Shown here piece by piece: positions 6,650 through 13,662 of a stretch of 33,268 nt of DNA. Below the pieces are notes generated by a model. The model was given only the letters and a program-made list of their open reading frames with translations. It was not told the DNA's origin and made no database searches. The stretch's first letter is position 1. Every line of letters starts with the position of its first letter. The stretch is from Streptomyces griseorubiginosus. GTDB taxonomy: Bacteria > Actinomycetota > Actinomycetes > Streptomycetales > Streptomycetaceae. Made by a program: the position numbers and the translations under genes. The stretch covers positions 1 to 33,268 of the forward strand of contig NZ_WVUG01000066.1 of the NCBI RefSeq assembly GCF_017614965.1, read 5' to 3'.

Positions 6650-7660
6650 ATGAGAAAGCTCTCCGTCCTCCTGCTCGGTCTCTTCCTCGCCGCTCTCGCC
6701 ACGCCCGCGCACGCCGCCGACAACGGCAGCTGGTCGGTCTATCCCCTCGCCTCGAAGATCGCCGCGCGCCCCTACTTCTACCTCTCCGCCGATCCCGGTA
6801 CGACCGTCTCGGACAAGGTCGTCGTCGCCAACAAGACCGCCGGGCCGCTGACCTTCCGCCTCTACGCCGCCGACGCCTACAACACCGCCCGGGACGGCGG
6901 CTTCGCGGTGCGGACGCTGCACGAGAGGCAGCTGGGCGTCGGGGCCTGGGCCAGACCCGCCACGTCCCGGATCACCGTCCCCGCGCACGGCAGGGTCACC
7001 GTTCCCTTCACGCTGAGGGTCCCCGAGGGGGCCGAACCCGGCGACCATCCGGGCGCGTTGGTCGCGCTGGACGAGCGGATCGACCAGGGCAGCGGGTCCC
7101 TGGCGCTCGGCGTGCAGCGCGCGGTCGCCGCCCGTGTCTACCTGCGCGTCGGCGGACCCACCCTCCCCGCGATCTCCGTCGAGAACGTCCACATCAGCCA
7201 CAGCCAGCCGCTCGTCCCCGGCTTCGGGACCAGCACGTCGACGATCTCCTACACCCTGCACAACACCGGCAACGTCACGCTCGACCCCAAGGTGGAGCTG
7301 CGCGCGCAGGGCCTGTTCGGCCGGACCCTGCTCTCCCGCGACCTGTCCCGCATCCCCTCCGAACTCCTGCCGGGCCAGCGCGTGCACCTCACGGAGCCGT
7401 GGCGCGGTGCGCCCCAACTCGACTGGGGCGACATCACGTTGACGGCGAGCGCGCAGGACACCCGGGAGTCGGCGAGCGCGTCCTTCTTCGCGGTGCCGTG
7501 GATCGCGACGGCGGTGCTGCTGGCGGCGCTGGCCGTGGGCACGGTGCTCTTCGTCAGATCCCGCCGGACGCGTGCGGCCGGTCAGGGTCCGGCGCGCCCC
7601 ACGGGATCCCCGGCTTCGGCGCGCGACGCCGTGCGGGAGCGGCATCCGTCGGGGCGATGA
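6650..7660 (+). CDS. DUF916/WxL-interacting membrane-anchored surface protein
   Basis: 336 residues from ATG 6650, with a G-rich run (GTGGGGG) before it; the in-frame TTG at 6611 would add an unlikely pre-signal extension. A signal peptide ends at AHA (residue 22). Residues 25-150 match the DUF916/WxL-interacting peptidoglycan-binding domain pattern: WSVYPL, PGTTVSDKVVVANKT, LTFRLYAADAY and VPEGAEPGDHPGALVA. A second beta domain (about 165-280, with SYTLHNTGNVTLDPKVELRA) follows. One transmembrane helix (about 284-302) and a basic cytoplasmic tail (RSRRTR) end the protein. In Gram-positive WxL loci this protein is the membrane-tethered partner of the WxL protein. It is the third gene of the cluster, 64 bases after the WxL gene. 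Confidence 0.82.
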   Translation: MRKLSVLLLGLFLAALATPAHAADNGSWSVYPLASKIAARPYFYLSADPGTTVSDKVVVANKTAGPLTFRLYAADAYNTARDGGFAVRTLHERQLGVGAWARPATSRITVPAHGRVTVPFTLRVPEGAEPGDHPGALVALDERIDQGSGSLALGVQRAVAARVYLRVGGPTLPAISVENVHISHSQPLVPGFGTSTSTISYTLHNTGNVTLDPKVELRAQGLFGRTLLSRDLSRIPSELLPGQRVHLTEPWRGAPQLDWGDITLTASAQDTRESASASFFAVPWIATAVLLAALAVGTVLFVRSRRTRAAGQGPARPTGSPASARDAVRERHPSGR

Positions 7661-7731
7661 GCGTCGCGGCGGATGCCCGGGCGGCCTGCTCCGTGTGCGC
7701 GCCGGGCAGTGCTTCCTTCGCCGGTGGTGTC

Positions 7732-8070
7732 TCAGAGAGCGTCCGGGCCGCGTTCTCCCGTGCGTACCCGGACGACCGTCTCGACCGGCAGGGACCAGAC
7801 CTTGCCGTCGCCGATCTTGCCCGTCTGCGCGGCCTTGACGATCGCGTCGATGACGGCGTCCGCGTCGGTGTCGTCGACGACGACCTCGATGCGGACCTTG
7901 GGCACCAGGTCGACCTGGTACTCGGCACCGCGGTACACCTCGGTGTGGCCGCGCTGGCGGCCGTAGCCGCTGGCCTCGGTCACGGTCAGGCCGTGCACGC
8001 CGATCTCCTGCAGGGCCGTCTTCACCTCGTCGAGGCGGTAGGGCTTGACGATCGCGGTGATGAGCTTCAT
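7732..8070 (-). CDS. glnK: PII nitrogen signal-transduction protein
   Basis: 112 residues, the canonical PII length. It starts MKLITAIVKPYRLDEV and contains the T-loop GHTEVYRGAEY, whose second Tyr is the Tyr51 equivalent modified by GlnD in this family (adenylylated in actinobacteria). KIGDGKVW near the C-terminus is the nucleotide-binding B-loop/C-loop signature. PII trimers sense ATP/ADP and 2-oxoglutarate and plug the AmtB channel. Its ATG overlaps the amtB stop (TCAT at 8067-8070), so the two are translationally coupled. The usual third gene, glnD, is missing; downstream lies the convergent DUF916 gene. Confidence 0.96.
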   Translation of the reverse strand: MKLITAIVKPYRLDEVKTALQEIGVHGLTVTEASGYGRQRGHTEVYRGAEYQVDLVPKVRIEVVVDDTDADAVIDAIVKAAQTGKIGDGKVWSLPVETVVRVRTGERGPDAL

Positions 8071-9389
8071 GCCTGGCTCTCGGCCTTCCGGACGGAGGGG
8101 ACCACGGACGCGCTGACCGGGGCGCCGTGGCCCAGGACGCCGTGATCGTATGCGGTCTCGGCGTGCACCGTAAGGTCCAGGCCGGTGTGCTCGTGCTCCT
8201 CGGCCGCCCGGAAGCCGATGGCCTTGTCGAGCAGCCTGCCGATGCCGTACGTCACCGCGAAGGCGTACGCGGCCACGACCACCACCCCGACCGCCTGCTT
8301 GCCCAGCTGGGCGAGCCCGCCGCCGTACAGCAGGCCCTCCGTCCCGCCGGTCATCGCCTTCTCGGCGAAGACTCCGATCAGCAGGGTGCCGATCACACCG
8401 CCGACCAGGTGGACGCCGACGACGTCCAGCGAGTCGTCGTAGTTCAGCCGGAACTTCCAGCTCACCGCGTACGAGCAGACGACACCGGCGGCGAGGCCGA
8501 CGACGAGGGCGCCCAGCAGGGAGACTGTGCCGCAGGACGGTGTGATCGCGACCAGGCCCGCGACCGCGCCGGACGCGGCGCCCAGGGTCGTCGGGTGGCC
8601 GTCCCGCTTCTGCTCGACGAAGAGCCAGCCGAGCAGACCGGTGCAGCCGGCGGCGAGGGTGTTGAGGAACGCGGCGGCCGCGAGGCCGTTGGCGCCGAGC
8701 GCGGAGCCGGCGTTGAAGCCGAACCAGCCGAACCAGAGCAGACCCGCGCCCAGCATCACCATCGGCAGGTTGTGCGGGCGCATGGCGTCCTTCTTGAAAC
8801 CGAGCCGCGGGCCGAGGACCAGCGCGAGGGCGAGACCCGAGGCGCCGGAGGCGATCTCGACGGGCATACCGCCCGCGAAGTCCAGGGCGCCGAGGCGGTC
8901 CAGGATCCAGCCGCCCGGGCCCCAGACCCAGTGCGCGACCGGAACGTATACGAGCAGCGTCCACACTGGCACGAAGACCAGCCACGCCGAGAACTTGGCC
9001 CGGTCCGCGATCGCGCCGCTGATCAGGGCCGCCGTGATGATCGCGAAGGTGAGCTGGAAGGTGGCGAACAGGACGGTGGGGACGGAGCCGTGCACGCTGT
9101 CGGGGCCCAGACCCGCCATGCCGGCGTGCTTCAGGCCGCCGATGAGTCCGCCGCCGATGTCGTCGCCGAAGGCGAGCGAGTAGCCGGCGGCCAGCCAGAC
9201 CACGGTGACCAGGGCGATCGACACGAAGCTCATCATCAGCATGTTGAGGACGCTCTTCGTGCGGACCATGCCGCCGTAGAAGAGGGCCAGGCCCGGGGTC
9301 ATCAGCAGGACCAGGGCGGTGGCGGCGAGCAGCCAGGCGGTGTCGCCCGTGTTGATCTGCGCGGCGGCGAGGGGCACGGTCGTCTCCAT
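8067..9389 (-). CDS. amtB: Ammonium transporter
   Basis: 440 residues, an 11-helix Amt/MEP/Rh channel for ammonium. Family landmarks are LMTPGLALFYGGMVRTKSVLNMLMMSF in the first helices, ALDFAGGMPVEIASGASGLALA in the middle and GVHLVGGVIGTLLIGVFA later; these contain the conserved pore aspartate and histidines. The N-terminus LAAAQINTGD suggests a short periplasmic leader. No Shine-Dalgarno precedes the ATG (CCCCACCTCG is directly upstream), so initiation may depend on a short or leaderless transcript. Transcription probably responds to GlnR through the boxes at 9425-9462. It forms an operon with glnK. Confidence 0.96.
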   Translation of the reverse strand: METTVPLAAAQINTGDTAWLLAATALVLLMTPGLALFYGGMVRTKSVLNMLMMSFVSIALVTVVWLAAGYSLAFGDDIGGGLIGGLKHAGMAGLGPDSVHGSVPTVLFATFQLTFAIITAALISGAIADRAKFSAWLVFVPVWTLLVYVPVAHWVWGPGGWILDRLGALDFAGGMPVEIASGASGLALALVLGPRLGFKKDAMRPHNLPMVMLGAGLLWFGWFGFNAGSALGANGLAAAAFLNTLAAGCTGLLGWLFVEQKRDGHPTTLGAASGAVAGLVAITPSCGTVSLLGALVVGLAAGVVCSYAVSWKFRLNYDDSLDVVGVHLVGGVIGTLLIGVFAEKAMTGGTEGLLYGGGLAQLGKQAVGVVVVAAYAFAVTYGIGRLLDKAIGFRAAEEHEHTGLDLTVHAETAYDHGVLGHGAPVSASVVPSVRKAESQA

Positions 9390-9424
9390 CGAGGTGGGGG
9401 CTCGTCAGAGGGTCACCGGCGTGC

Positions 9425-9462
9425 GTTTCCGGTTGCGTACGGCTGTGTTTCCGTGACGTTTC
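9425..9462 (-). promoter_or_regulatory. GlnR-type binding site upstream of amtB
   Basis: Read on the minus strand this is GAAAC-n6-GAAAC-n6-GTACG-n6-GAAAC, four half-sites at an exact 11-base spacing. The streptomycete GlnR consensus is gTnAC-n6-GaAAC repeated. Both b-sites are perfect, the first a-site has one mismatch and the second a-site is degenerate. It sits 36-73 bases before the amtB ATG. An additional GTAAC (plus-strand GTTAC 9474-9478) lies just beyond it. Confidence 0.65.
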
Positions 9463-9528
9463 GTTGCGGTGGGGTTACCGAATCCTCACGGTACGGCGGG
9501 GGTCCGGGGATCAGGGAGAATGGGCGGC

Positions 9529-10482
9529 ATGAGCGTTCGTACCCAGTCATCCGAAGAGTCGGGCGAGACCGTCCACCGTGCCGGCTTCGCCTGCTTCGTG
9601 GGGCGCCCCAACGCGGGCAAGTCCACCCTCACGAACGCTCTGGTCGGGCAGAAGGTGGCGATCACCGCGAACCAGCCGCAGACCACGCGGCACACCGTGC
9701 GGGGGATCGTGCACCGGGAGGACGCCCAGCTCATCCTGGTCGACACCCCGGGGCTGCACAAGCCGCGCACGCTGCTGGGGGAGCGGCTCAACGACGTCGT
9801 GCGTACGACGTGGGCCGAGGTGGACGTGATCGGCTTCTGCCTCCCGGCGAACGAGAAGATCGGCCCCGGTGACCGGTTCATCGCCAAGGAGCTGGCGGGG
9901 ATCCGCAAGACGCCCAAGGTGGCGATCGTCACCAAGACCGACCTCGTCGACTCCAAGACCCTCGCCGAGCAGCTGATCGCCATCGACCAGCTGGGCAAGG
10001 AACTCGGCTTCGAGTGGGCGGAGATCGTGCCGGTGTCGGCGGTCGGCGACAAGCAGGTGAGCCTGTTGGCCGACCTCCTCGTGCCGCTGCTGCCCGAGGG
10101 GCCCGCGCTCTACCCCGAGGGCGACCTCACGGACGAGCCCGAGCAGGTCATGATCGCCGAGCTGATCCGCGAGGCGGCGCTGGAGGGCGTCCGCGACGAG
10201 CTGCCGCACTCCATCGCGGTCGTCGTCGAGGAGATGCTCCCGCGCGAGGACCGCCCCGCCGACAAGCCCCTCCTCGACATCCACGCCAACCTGTTCATCG
10301 AACGCCCCAGCCAGAAGGGGATCATCATCGGCCCCAAGGGCAAGCGCCTGAAGGAGGTCGGCATCAAGTCCCGCAAACAGATCGAGGCGTTGCTGGGGAC
10401 GCCGGTGTTCCTGGACCTCCATGTGAAGGTCGCGAAGGACTGGCAGCGGGATCCGAAGCAGTTGCGCCGCCTGGGGTTCTGA
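9529..10482 (+). CDS. era: GTPase Era (30S ribosome assembly)
   Basis: 317 residues. GTPase motifs in order are G1 GRPNAGKST (25-33), G3 DTPGLH (72-77), G4 TKTD and G5 SAV. A C-terminal KH domain carries GIIIGPKGKRLKEVGIKSRKQIE for binding the 16S rRNA 3' end. Era acts in small-subunit maturation together with YbeY-type processing, which explains its place near phoH-ybeY in many actinobacteria. The start at 9529 follows AGGGAGA by about nine bases. An in-frame ATG at 9520 is too close to that Shine-Dalgarno, and an open GTG at 9469 has no ribosome site. Confidence 0.97.
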   Translation: MSVRTQSSEESGETVHRAGFACFVGRPNAGKSTLTNALVGQKVAITANQPQTTRHTVRGIVHREDAQLILVDTPGLHKPRTLLGERLNDVVRTTWAEVDVIGFCLPANEKIGPGDRFIAKELAGIRKTPKVAIVTKTDLVDSKTLAEQLIAIDQLGKELGFEWAEIVPVSAVGDKQVSLLADLLVPLLPEGPALYPEGDLTDEPEQVMIAELIREAALEGVRDELPHSIAVVVEEMLPREDRPADKPLLDIHANLFIERPSQKGIIIGPKGKRLKEVGIKSRKQIEALLGTPVFLDLHVKVAKDWQRDPKQLRRLGF

Positions 10483-10500
10483 GCCGGGACCCTCCCCGGC
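10483..10500. terminator. Hairpin between convergent era and regulator genes
   Basis: GCCGGG-ACCCTC-CCCGGC gives a perfect 6-bp stem directly after the era stop and 16 bases from the end of the convergent regulator gene. There is no T-tract. It could serve both strands. Confidence 0.45.
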
Positions 10501-10515
10501 CCGTCGGCGTGGCGG

Positions 10516-11373
10516 CTACGGCGTCTCGGCTTCTGACGGGGTCAGGTCCTGCAACCCCACCACCCGCAGCAACTGCAGGCGTTCGTACGACTCCGTGCCC
10601 GGGCGGGCCGTGTGGAGGATCAGGTGGTGGTGGCCGGTTTCGGTGAGGAGGATCTCGCAGTCCAGTTCCAGGAGGCCGACCAGGGGGTGGCGGAAGCGCT
10701 TCGTGGACTGGCGGCGGACCGCCACCTCGTGGTCGTCCCACAGGCGCGCGAACTCCTCGCTGGAGGCGAGCAGTTCGGCCACCAGCGTGGCCGGTTCCGG
10801 GTCGTCGGGGCGGGACGCGGCCACCGCCCGCAGGCTCGCCACATGGCTGCGCGCGTGGGCCGGTACGTCCTCCGGCGGGAACAGGTCCCGGGCCGCGGGG
10901 TCCAGGAAGAAGCGGCGCAGCATGTTGCGGTCCCGGGGCGGACGCGCCGACACGTCGCCGCTCAGCGCCCTCGACATCGCGTTCTGCGCCAGCACCTCCC
11001 CGCAGTCCGTCGAGACCATCGCCGGGGTGTCGTGCAGGCGGTCGAGGACCAGCAGCAGACCGGGGTTGACGTGCGTGGACGCGCCACCCCGGCGCGGCGG
11101 CTCCTCGCCTGCCAGATGGAACAGGTGGTCGCGTTCGTCGTCCGTCAGCCGCAGCGCGCGGGCCAGCGCCGTCAGGATCTGCCGGGACGGCCGCGGCCCC
11201 CGGGACTGCTCCATGCGCGTGTAGTAGTCGGCCGACATCCCGGCCAGCTGCGCCACCTCCTCCCGCCGCAGCCCCGGCGTGCGGCGGCGCGGGCCGGCCG
11301 CGAGACCCACGTCGGAGGGGTCCAGGCGGGCACGGCCACGGCGCAGGAAGTCGGCGAGTTCGGCTCGGTTCAC
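10516..11373 (-). CDS. XRE-family transcriptional regulator with MmyB-like ligand-binding domain
   Basis: 285 residues from GTG 11373. Earlier in-frame codons would run through the divergent promoter, and the family normally begins NRAELADFLRRGRARL as here. The N-terminal helix-turn-helix (about 10-75) includes TPGLRREEVAQLAGMSADYYTRMEQSRGPRPS. The rest is the MmyB-like domain thought to bind a fatty-acid-like or other small ligand. Such regulators usually control one adjacent divergent oxidoreductase gene, here the SDR at 11493. GGAGG lies only about one base from the GTG, so the start may be leaderless or slightly different. Confidence 0.88.
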   Translation of the reverse strand: MNRAELADFLRRGRARLDPSDVGLAAGPRRRTPGLRREEVAQLAGMSADYYTRMEQSRGPRPSRQILTALARALRLTDDERDHLFHLAGEEPPRRGGASTHVNPGLLLVLDRLHDTPAMVSTDCGEVLAQNAMSRALSGDVSARPPRDRNMLRRFFLDPAARDLFPPEDVPAHARSHVASLRAVAASRPDDPEPATLVAELLASSEEFARLWDDHEVAVRRQSTKRFRHPLVGLLELDCEILLTETGHHHLILHTARPGTESYERLQLLRVVGLQDLTPSEAETP

Positions 11374-11406
11374 CCCTCCAGCGTGCGGGAGCCGGCCCGG
11401 CTTATC

Positions 11407-11431
11407 CAGGGACTGCCGATCCCCTGATCGG
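11407..11431. promoter_or_regulatory. Overlapping palindromes in the regulator/SDR divergent promoter
   Basis: CAGGG-n10-CCCTG (11407-11426) overlaps CCGATC-CCCT-GATCGG (11416-11431, perfect 6-bp arms). Lying midway between two divergent starts, they are candidate operators for the XRE regulator at 10516-11373. Confidence 0.45.
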
Positions 11432-11492
11432 GAGGTCTCTCCCGGTGGCCGGCGTCCCGCTGAAGGGTGGGTGGGGACGAGAGGAGCAGGAC

Positions 11493-12347
11493 ATGCTGAC
11501 ATTGGTCACGGGTACGACGGGACAGGTCGGACGGCGCTTCGTGCCGAGGCTGCTGGCACAGGCCCGGGCGGGCGAGAACGTGCGGATCCTGGTGCGGGAC
11601 GCGGCGCGCGCGGAGCCGTTCGCCCGGCTCGGCGCCGAGGTCGTGATCGGGGACGTACGGGACGACGAGGCCCTCGCCAAGGCGGTCGCCGGAGCCGACG
11701 CCGTCGTCAACGTCGCCGCCGCCTTCCGCGGGGTCCCGGACGAGGAGGCGTGGGCCGTCAACCGGGACGCGGCGGTGGAGCTGGGCCGCGCCGCCCTGAC
11801 CGCCGGTGTGCGGCGCTTCGTGCAGGTCAGCACCGGGCTGGTGTACGGCGTGGGGCGGGGCCGTCCGGTGACCGAGGAGGACGAGAGCCGGCCCGGCGGC
11901 TCGATGTGGGGCGCCTACCCCGCATCGAAGGCGGAGGCCGAACGGCAACTGCTGGCGATGGAGGGCCTGGACGTACGGATCGCCCGGCTGCCCTTCGTCT
12001 ACGGCGAGGGCGACCCGCACCTCGCCCAGTCGCTGCGCTGGGCCGGGCAGTGGGCGGCCACCCAGCGCCTGCACATGGGCCACCACGCGGACGTCGCCCA
12101 GGGCCTGCTGCGCGTCCTGCACGCCCCCGGCATCGCCGGCCGGATCTACAACATCGCAGACGACGCCCCCGTCACGGCGGTCGAGCTGCACCAGCTCAAC
12201 GGGGCCGAGGTGCCCGCCGAACTGCACGAGCGCACCGACCCCGACCCATGGCTGGTGATCATGTCCACCGACCGCATCCGCCGCGAGCTGGGCTACCGCC
12301 CCCGCTACCCGTCGGTCTACGCGGCCCGGGACGCCGGCGCCCTGTAG
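11493..12347 (+). CDS. NAD(P)-dependent epimerase/dehydratase (extended-type SDR)
   Basis: 284 residues from ATG 11493, preceded by GAGGAGCAGG. A Rossmann glycine motif TGTTGQVG (residues 6-13) opens the protein. A serine at VQVST and the catalytic pair Y142-x3-K146 (YPASK) form the SDR active site. FVYGEGDPHL and the GRIYNIADD segment are typical of nucleoside-sugar or NmrA-like epimerases. The actual substrate cannot be told. It is divergent from the XRE regulator, 119 bases apart, and is its likely target. Its TAG is the first base of the tandem repeat at 12347. Confidence 0.85.
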   Translation: MLTLVTGTTGQVGRRFVPRLLAQARAGENVRILVRDAARAEPFARLGAEVVIGDVRDDEALAKAVAGADAVVNVAAAFRGVPDEEAWAVNRDAAVELGRAALTAGVRRFVQVSTGLVYGVGRGRPVTEEDESRPGGSMWGAYPASKAEAERQLLAMEGLDVRIARLPFVYGEGDPHLAQSLRWAGQWAATQRLHMGHHADVAQGLLRVLHAPGIAGRIYNIADDAPVTAVELHQLNGAEVPAELHERTDPDPWLVIMSTDRIRRELGYRPRYPSVYAARDAGAL

Positions 12348-12421
12348 GTCACTCCACGCCCGGTCACTCCACGCCAGGTCACTGCACGCCCAGTCACTCC
12401 ACGCCAGGTCACTCCACGCCC
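12347..12421. repeat. Five tandem 15-bp repeats between convergent genes
   Basis: The unit GGTCACTCCACGCC(C/A) occurs at 12347, 12362, 12377, 12392 and 12407, with one substitution each in units 3 and 4. The repeat starts at the last base of the SDR stop codon and its fifth unit contains the TGA of the convergent MFS gene (12409-12411). Because 15 is a multiple of three, each unit carries the same TGA in the MFS frame, so copy-number change leaves the protein end unaffected. Confidence 0.9.
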
Positions 12422-13662
12422 CGGATCCGCTGGACCAGCACCGCCCCCGCCAGCCCGATCACCGCCGACACCAGGTACAGCACCCGGTATCCGCCGAGGT
12501 AGGTGACGATCGGCGCGGCGAGGGCGGGTGCCGCGACCTGGGGCAGGGCGTTGGCCACGTTGATCACGCCCAGGTCCTTGCCCCGGTCCAGGGCCTTGGG
12601 CAGGACGTCCGTCATCAGCGCGAAGTCGACCGAGGTGAAGACGCCGAAGCCGATGCCGAGCACGGCCGCCGCGGCGAGTGCTCCCGGCCAGGTCTGCCAG
12701 CCCGCCAGCGCCCCCGTCGCCACCGCCATCAGCACCCCGGACCAGAGCACGAACGGCTTGCGCCGCCCCGTCCGGTCCGACCACACCCCGCCCACCACCA
12801 CCGTGGCGAGCAGGGTCACGCCGTTCACCGCGGTCAGGATCAGCACGCCCTGGTCGGGGTCGTGGTAGTGCAGCCGGTCGCGCAGGTAGTAGAGCAGGTA
12901 CAGCAGCACCAGCGCGTTGCTGAGGTTGATCAGGAAGCGGGTCAGCCAGGCCCATCCCAGGTCGGGGTACCGCCGCGGACTCAGCCAGAACCCGGAGAGA
13001 AAGCCGCGCCAGGACCACTCCGGCCGGTCCGCGACCCCCAGCCGCAGATCCGGATACCGCAGCACGTACGGCAGCACGCCCAGCAGCGTGAACACCGCGC
13101 ACGCCACATACCCGGCCCCGATCCCGCCGGACGCCGTCGCGAGCCCGGTCCCGCCGACCACGCCCAGGATCTGCGCCACCCCCAACCAGCCGCCCACGGA
13201 CCCGCGTTGCAGCCGCGGCACCCGGTCCGGCACCGCGGCCGTCACTGCCGCGAAGGCCGCGTTCAGCGTCAGCTGGACCAGACACCAGCCGAGTGTCATC
13301 GTCGCCATCCCGTCCGCCACGGCGAGGACCAGCAGCGACAGCGCACCGCCCGCCGCCCCGGCCACGATCCAGGGCGTACGGCGGCCCCAGCGCGCGGTGG
13401 TGCGGTCCGAGAGGGCGCCGAAGAAGGGGTTGGCGACCAGGGAGACGACCGCGCCGATCCCGGTCACCCAGGCCAGCATGGTCTCCTTCGACATGCCGGA
13501 GCCGGGCGCGAAGTCCTTCGCCTGGGAGGCCAGCAGGATCTGCAGGGGGCCGTACCAGCCCACCCAGATCGCCCCGTTGGCGAGCGAGAGGGAGGCGGTC
13601 CAGCCCCGGCCGACCCGCTCGGTCGGCTCGGCGAGTGCCTGCGGGGGCCGGGTGGTCGTCAT
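12409..13662 (-). CDS. MFS transporter, probably sugar/glycoside importer
   Basis: 417 residues with about 12 hydrophobic helices. The loop 2-3 motif GALSDRTTARWGRRTPW and the later GGVWSDRTGRRKPF are the duplicated MFS motif A of the two halves. The arrangement resembles SLC45/GPH-like sugar-proton symporters. Its ATG overlaps the stop of the GH1 gene (ATGA at 13659-13662), so the transporter and the beta-glucosidase are made together, implying uptake of a beta-glucoside. The gene ends inside the 15-bp tandem repeat. Confidence 0.85.
   Translation of the reverse strand: MTTTRPPQALAEPTERVGRGWTASLSLANGAIWVGWYGPLQILLASQAKDFAPGSGMSKETMLAWVTGIGAVVSLVANPFFGALSDRTTARWGRRTPWIVAGAAGGALSLLVLAVADGMATMTLGWCLVQLTLNAAFAAVTAAVPDRVPRLQRGSVGGWLGVAQILGVVGGTGLATASGGIGAGYVACAVFTLLGVLPYVLRYPDLRLGVADRPEWSWRGFLSGFWLSPRRYPDLGWAWLTRFLINLSNALVLLYLLYYLRDRLHYHDPDQGVLILTAVNGVTLLATVVVGGVWSDRTGRRKPFVLWSGVLMAVATGALAGWQTWPGALAAAAVLGIGFGVFTSVDFALMTDVLPKALDRGKDLGVINVANALPQVAAPALAAPIVTYLGGYRVLYLVSAVIGLAGAVLVQRIRGVE

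Noticed and set aside
7661..7731. Terminator between the DUF916 and glnK genes
   Set aside because: GCCCGG and CCGGGC arms exist but are more than 20 bases apart with no other support; too weak to annotate.
9469..9528. GTG start giving era a 20-residue extension
   Set aside because: No Shine-Dalgarno before it and it overlaps the GlnR/promoter region; AGGGAGA supports 9529.
12347..12421. CRISPR-like array
   Set aside because: Units are contiguous 15-bp repeats with no spacers and no cas genes nearby; it is a minisatellite.
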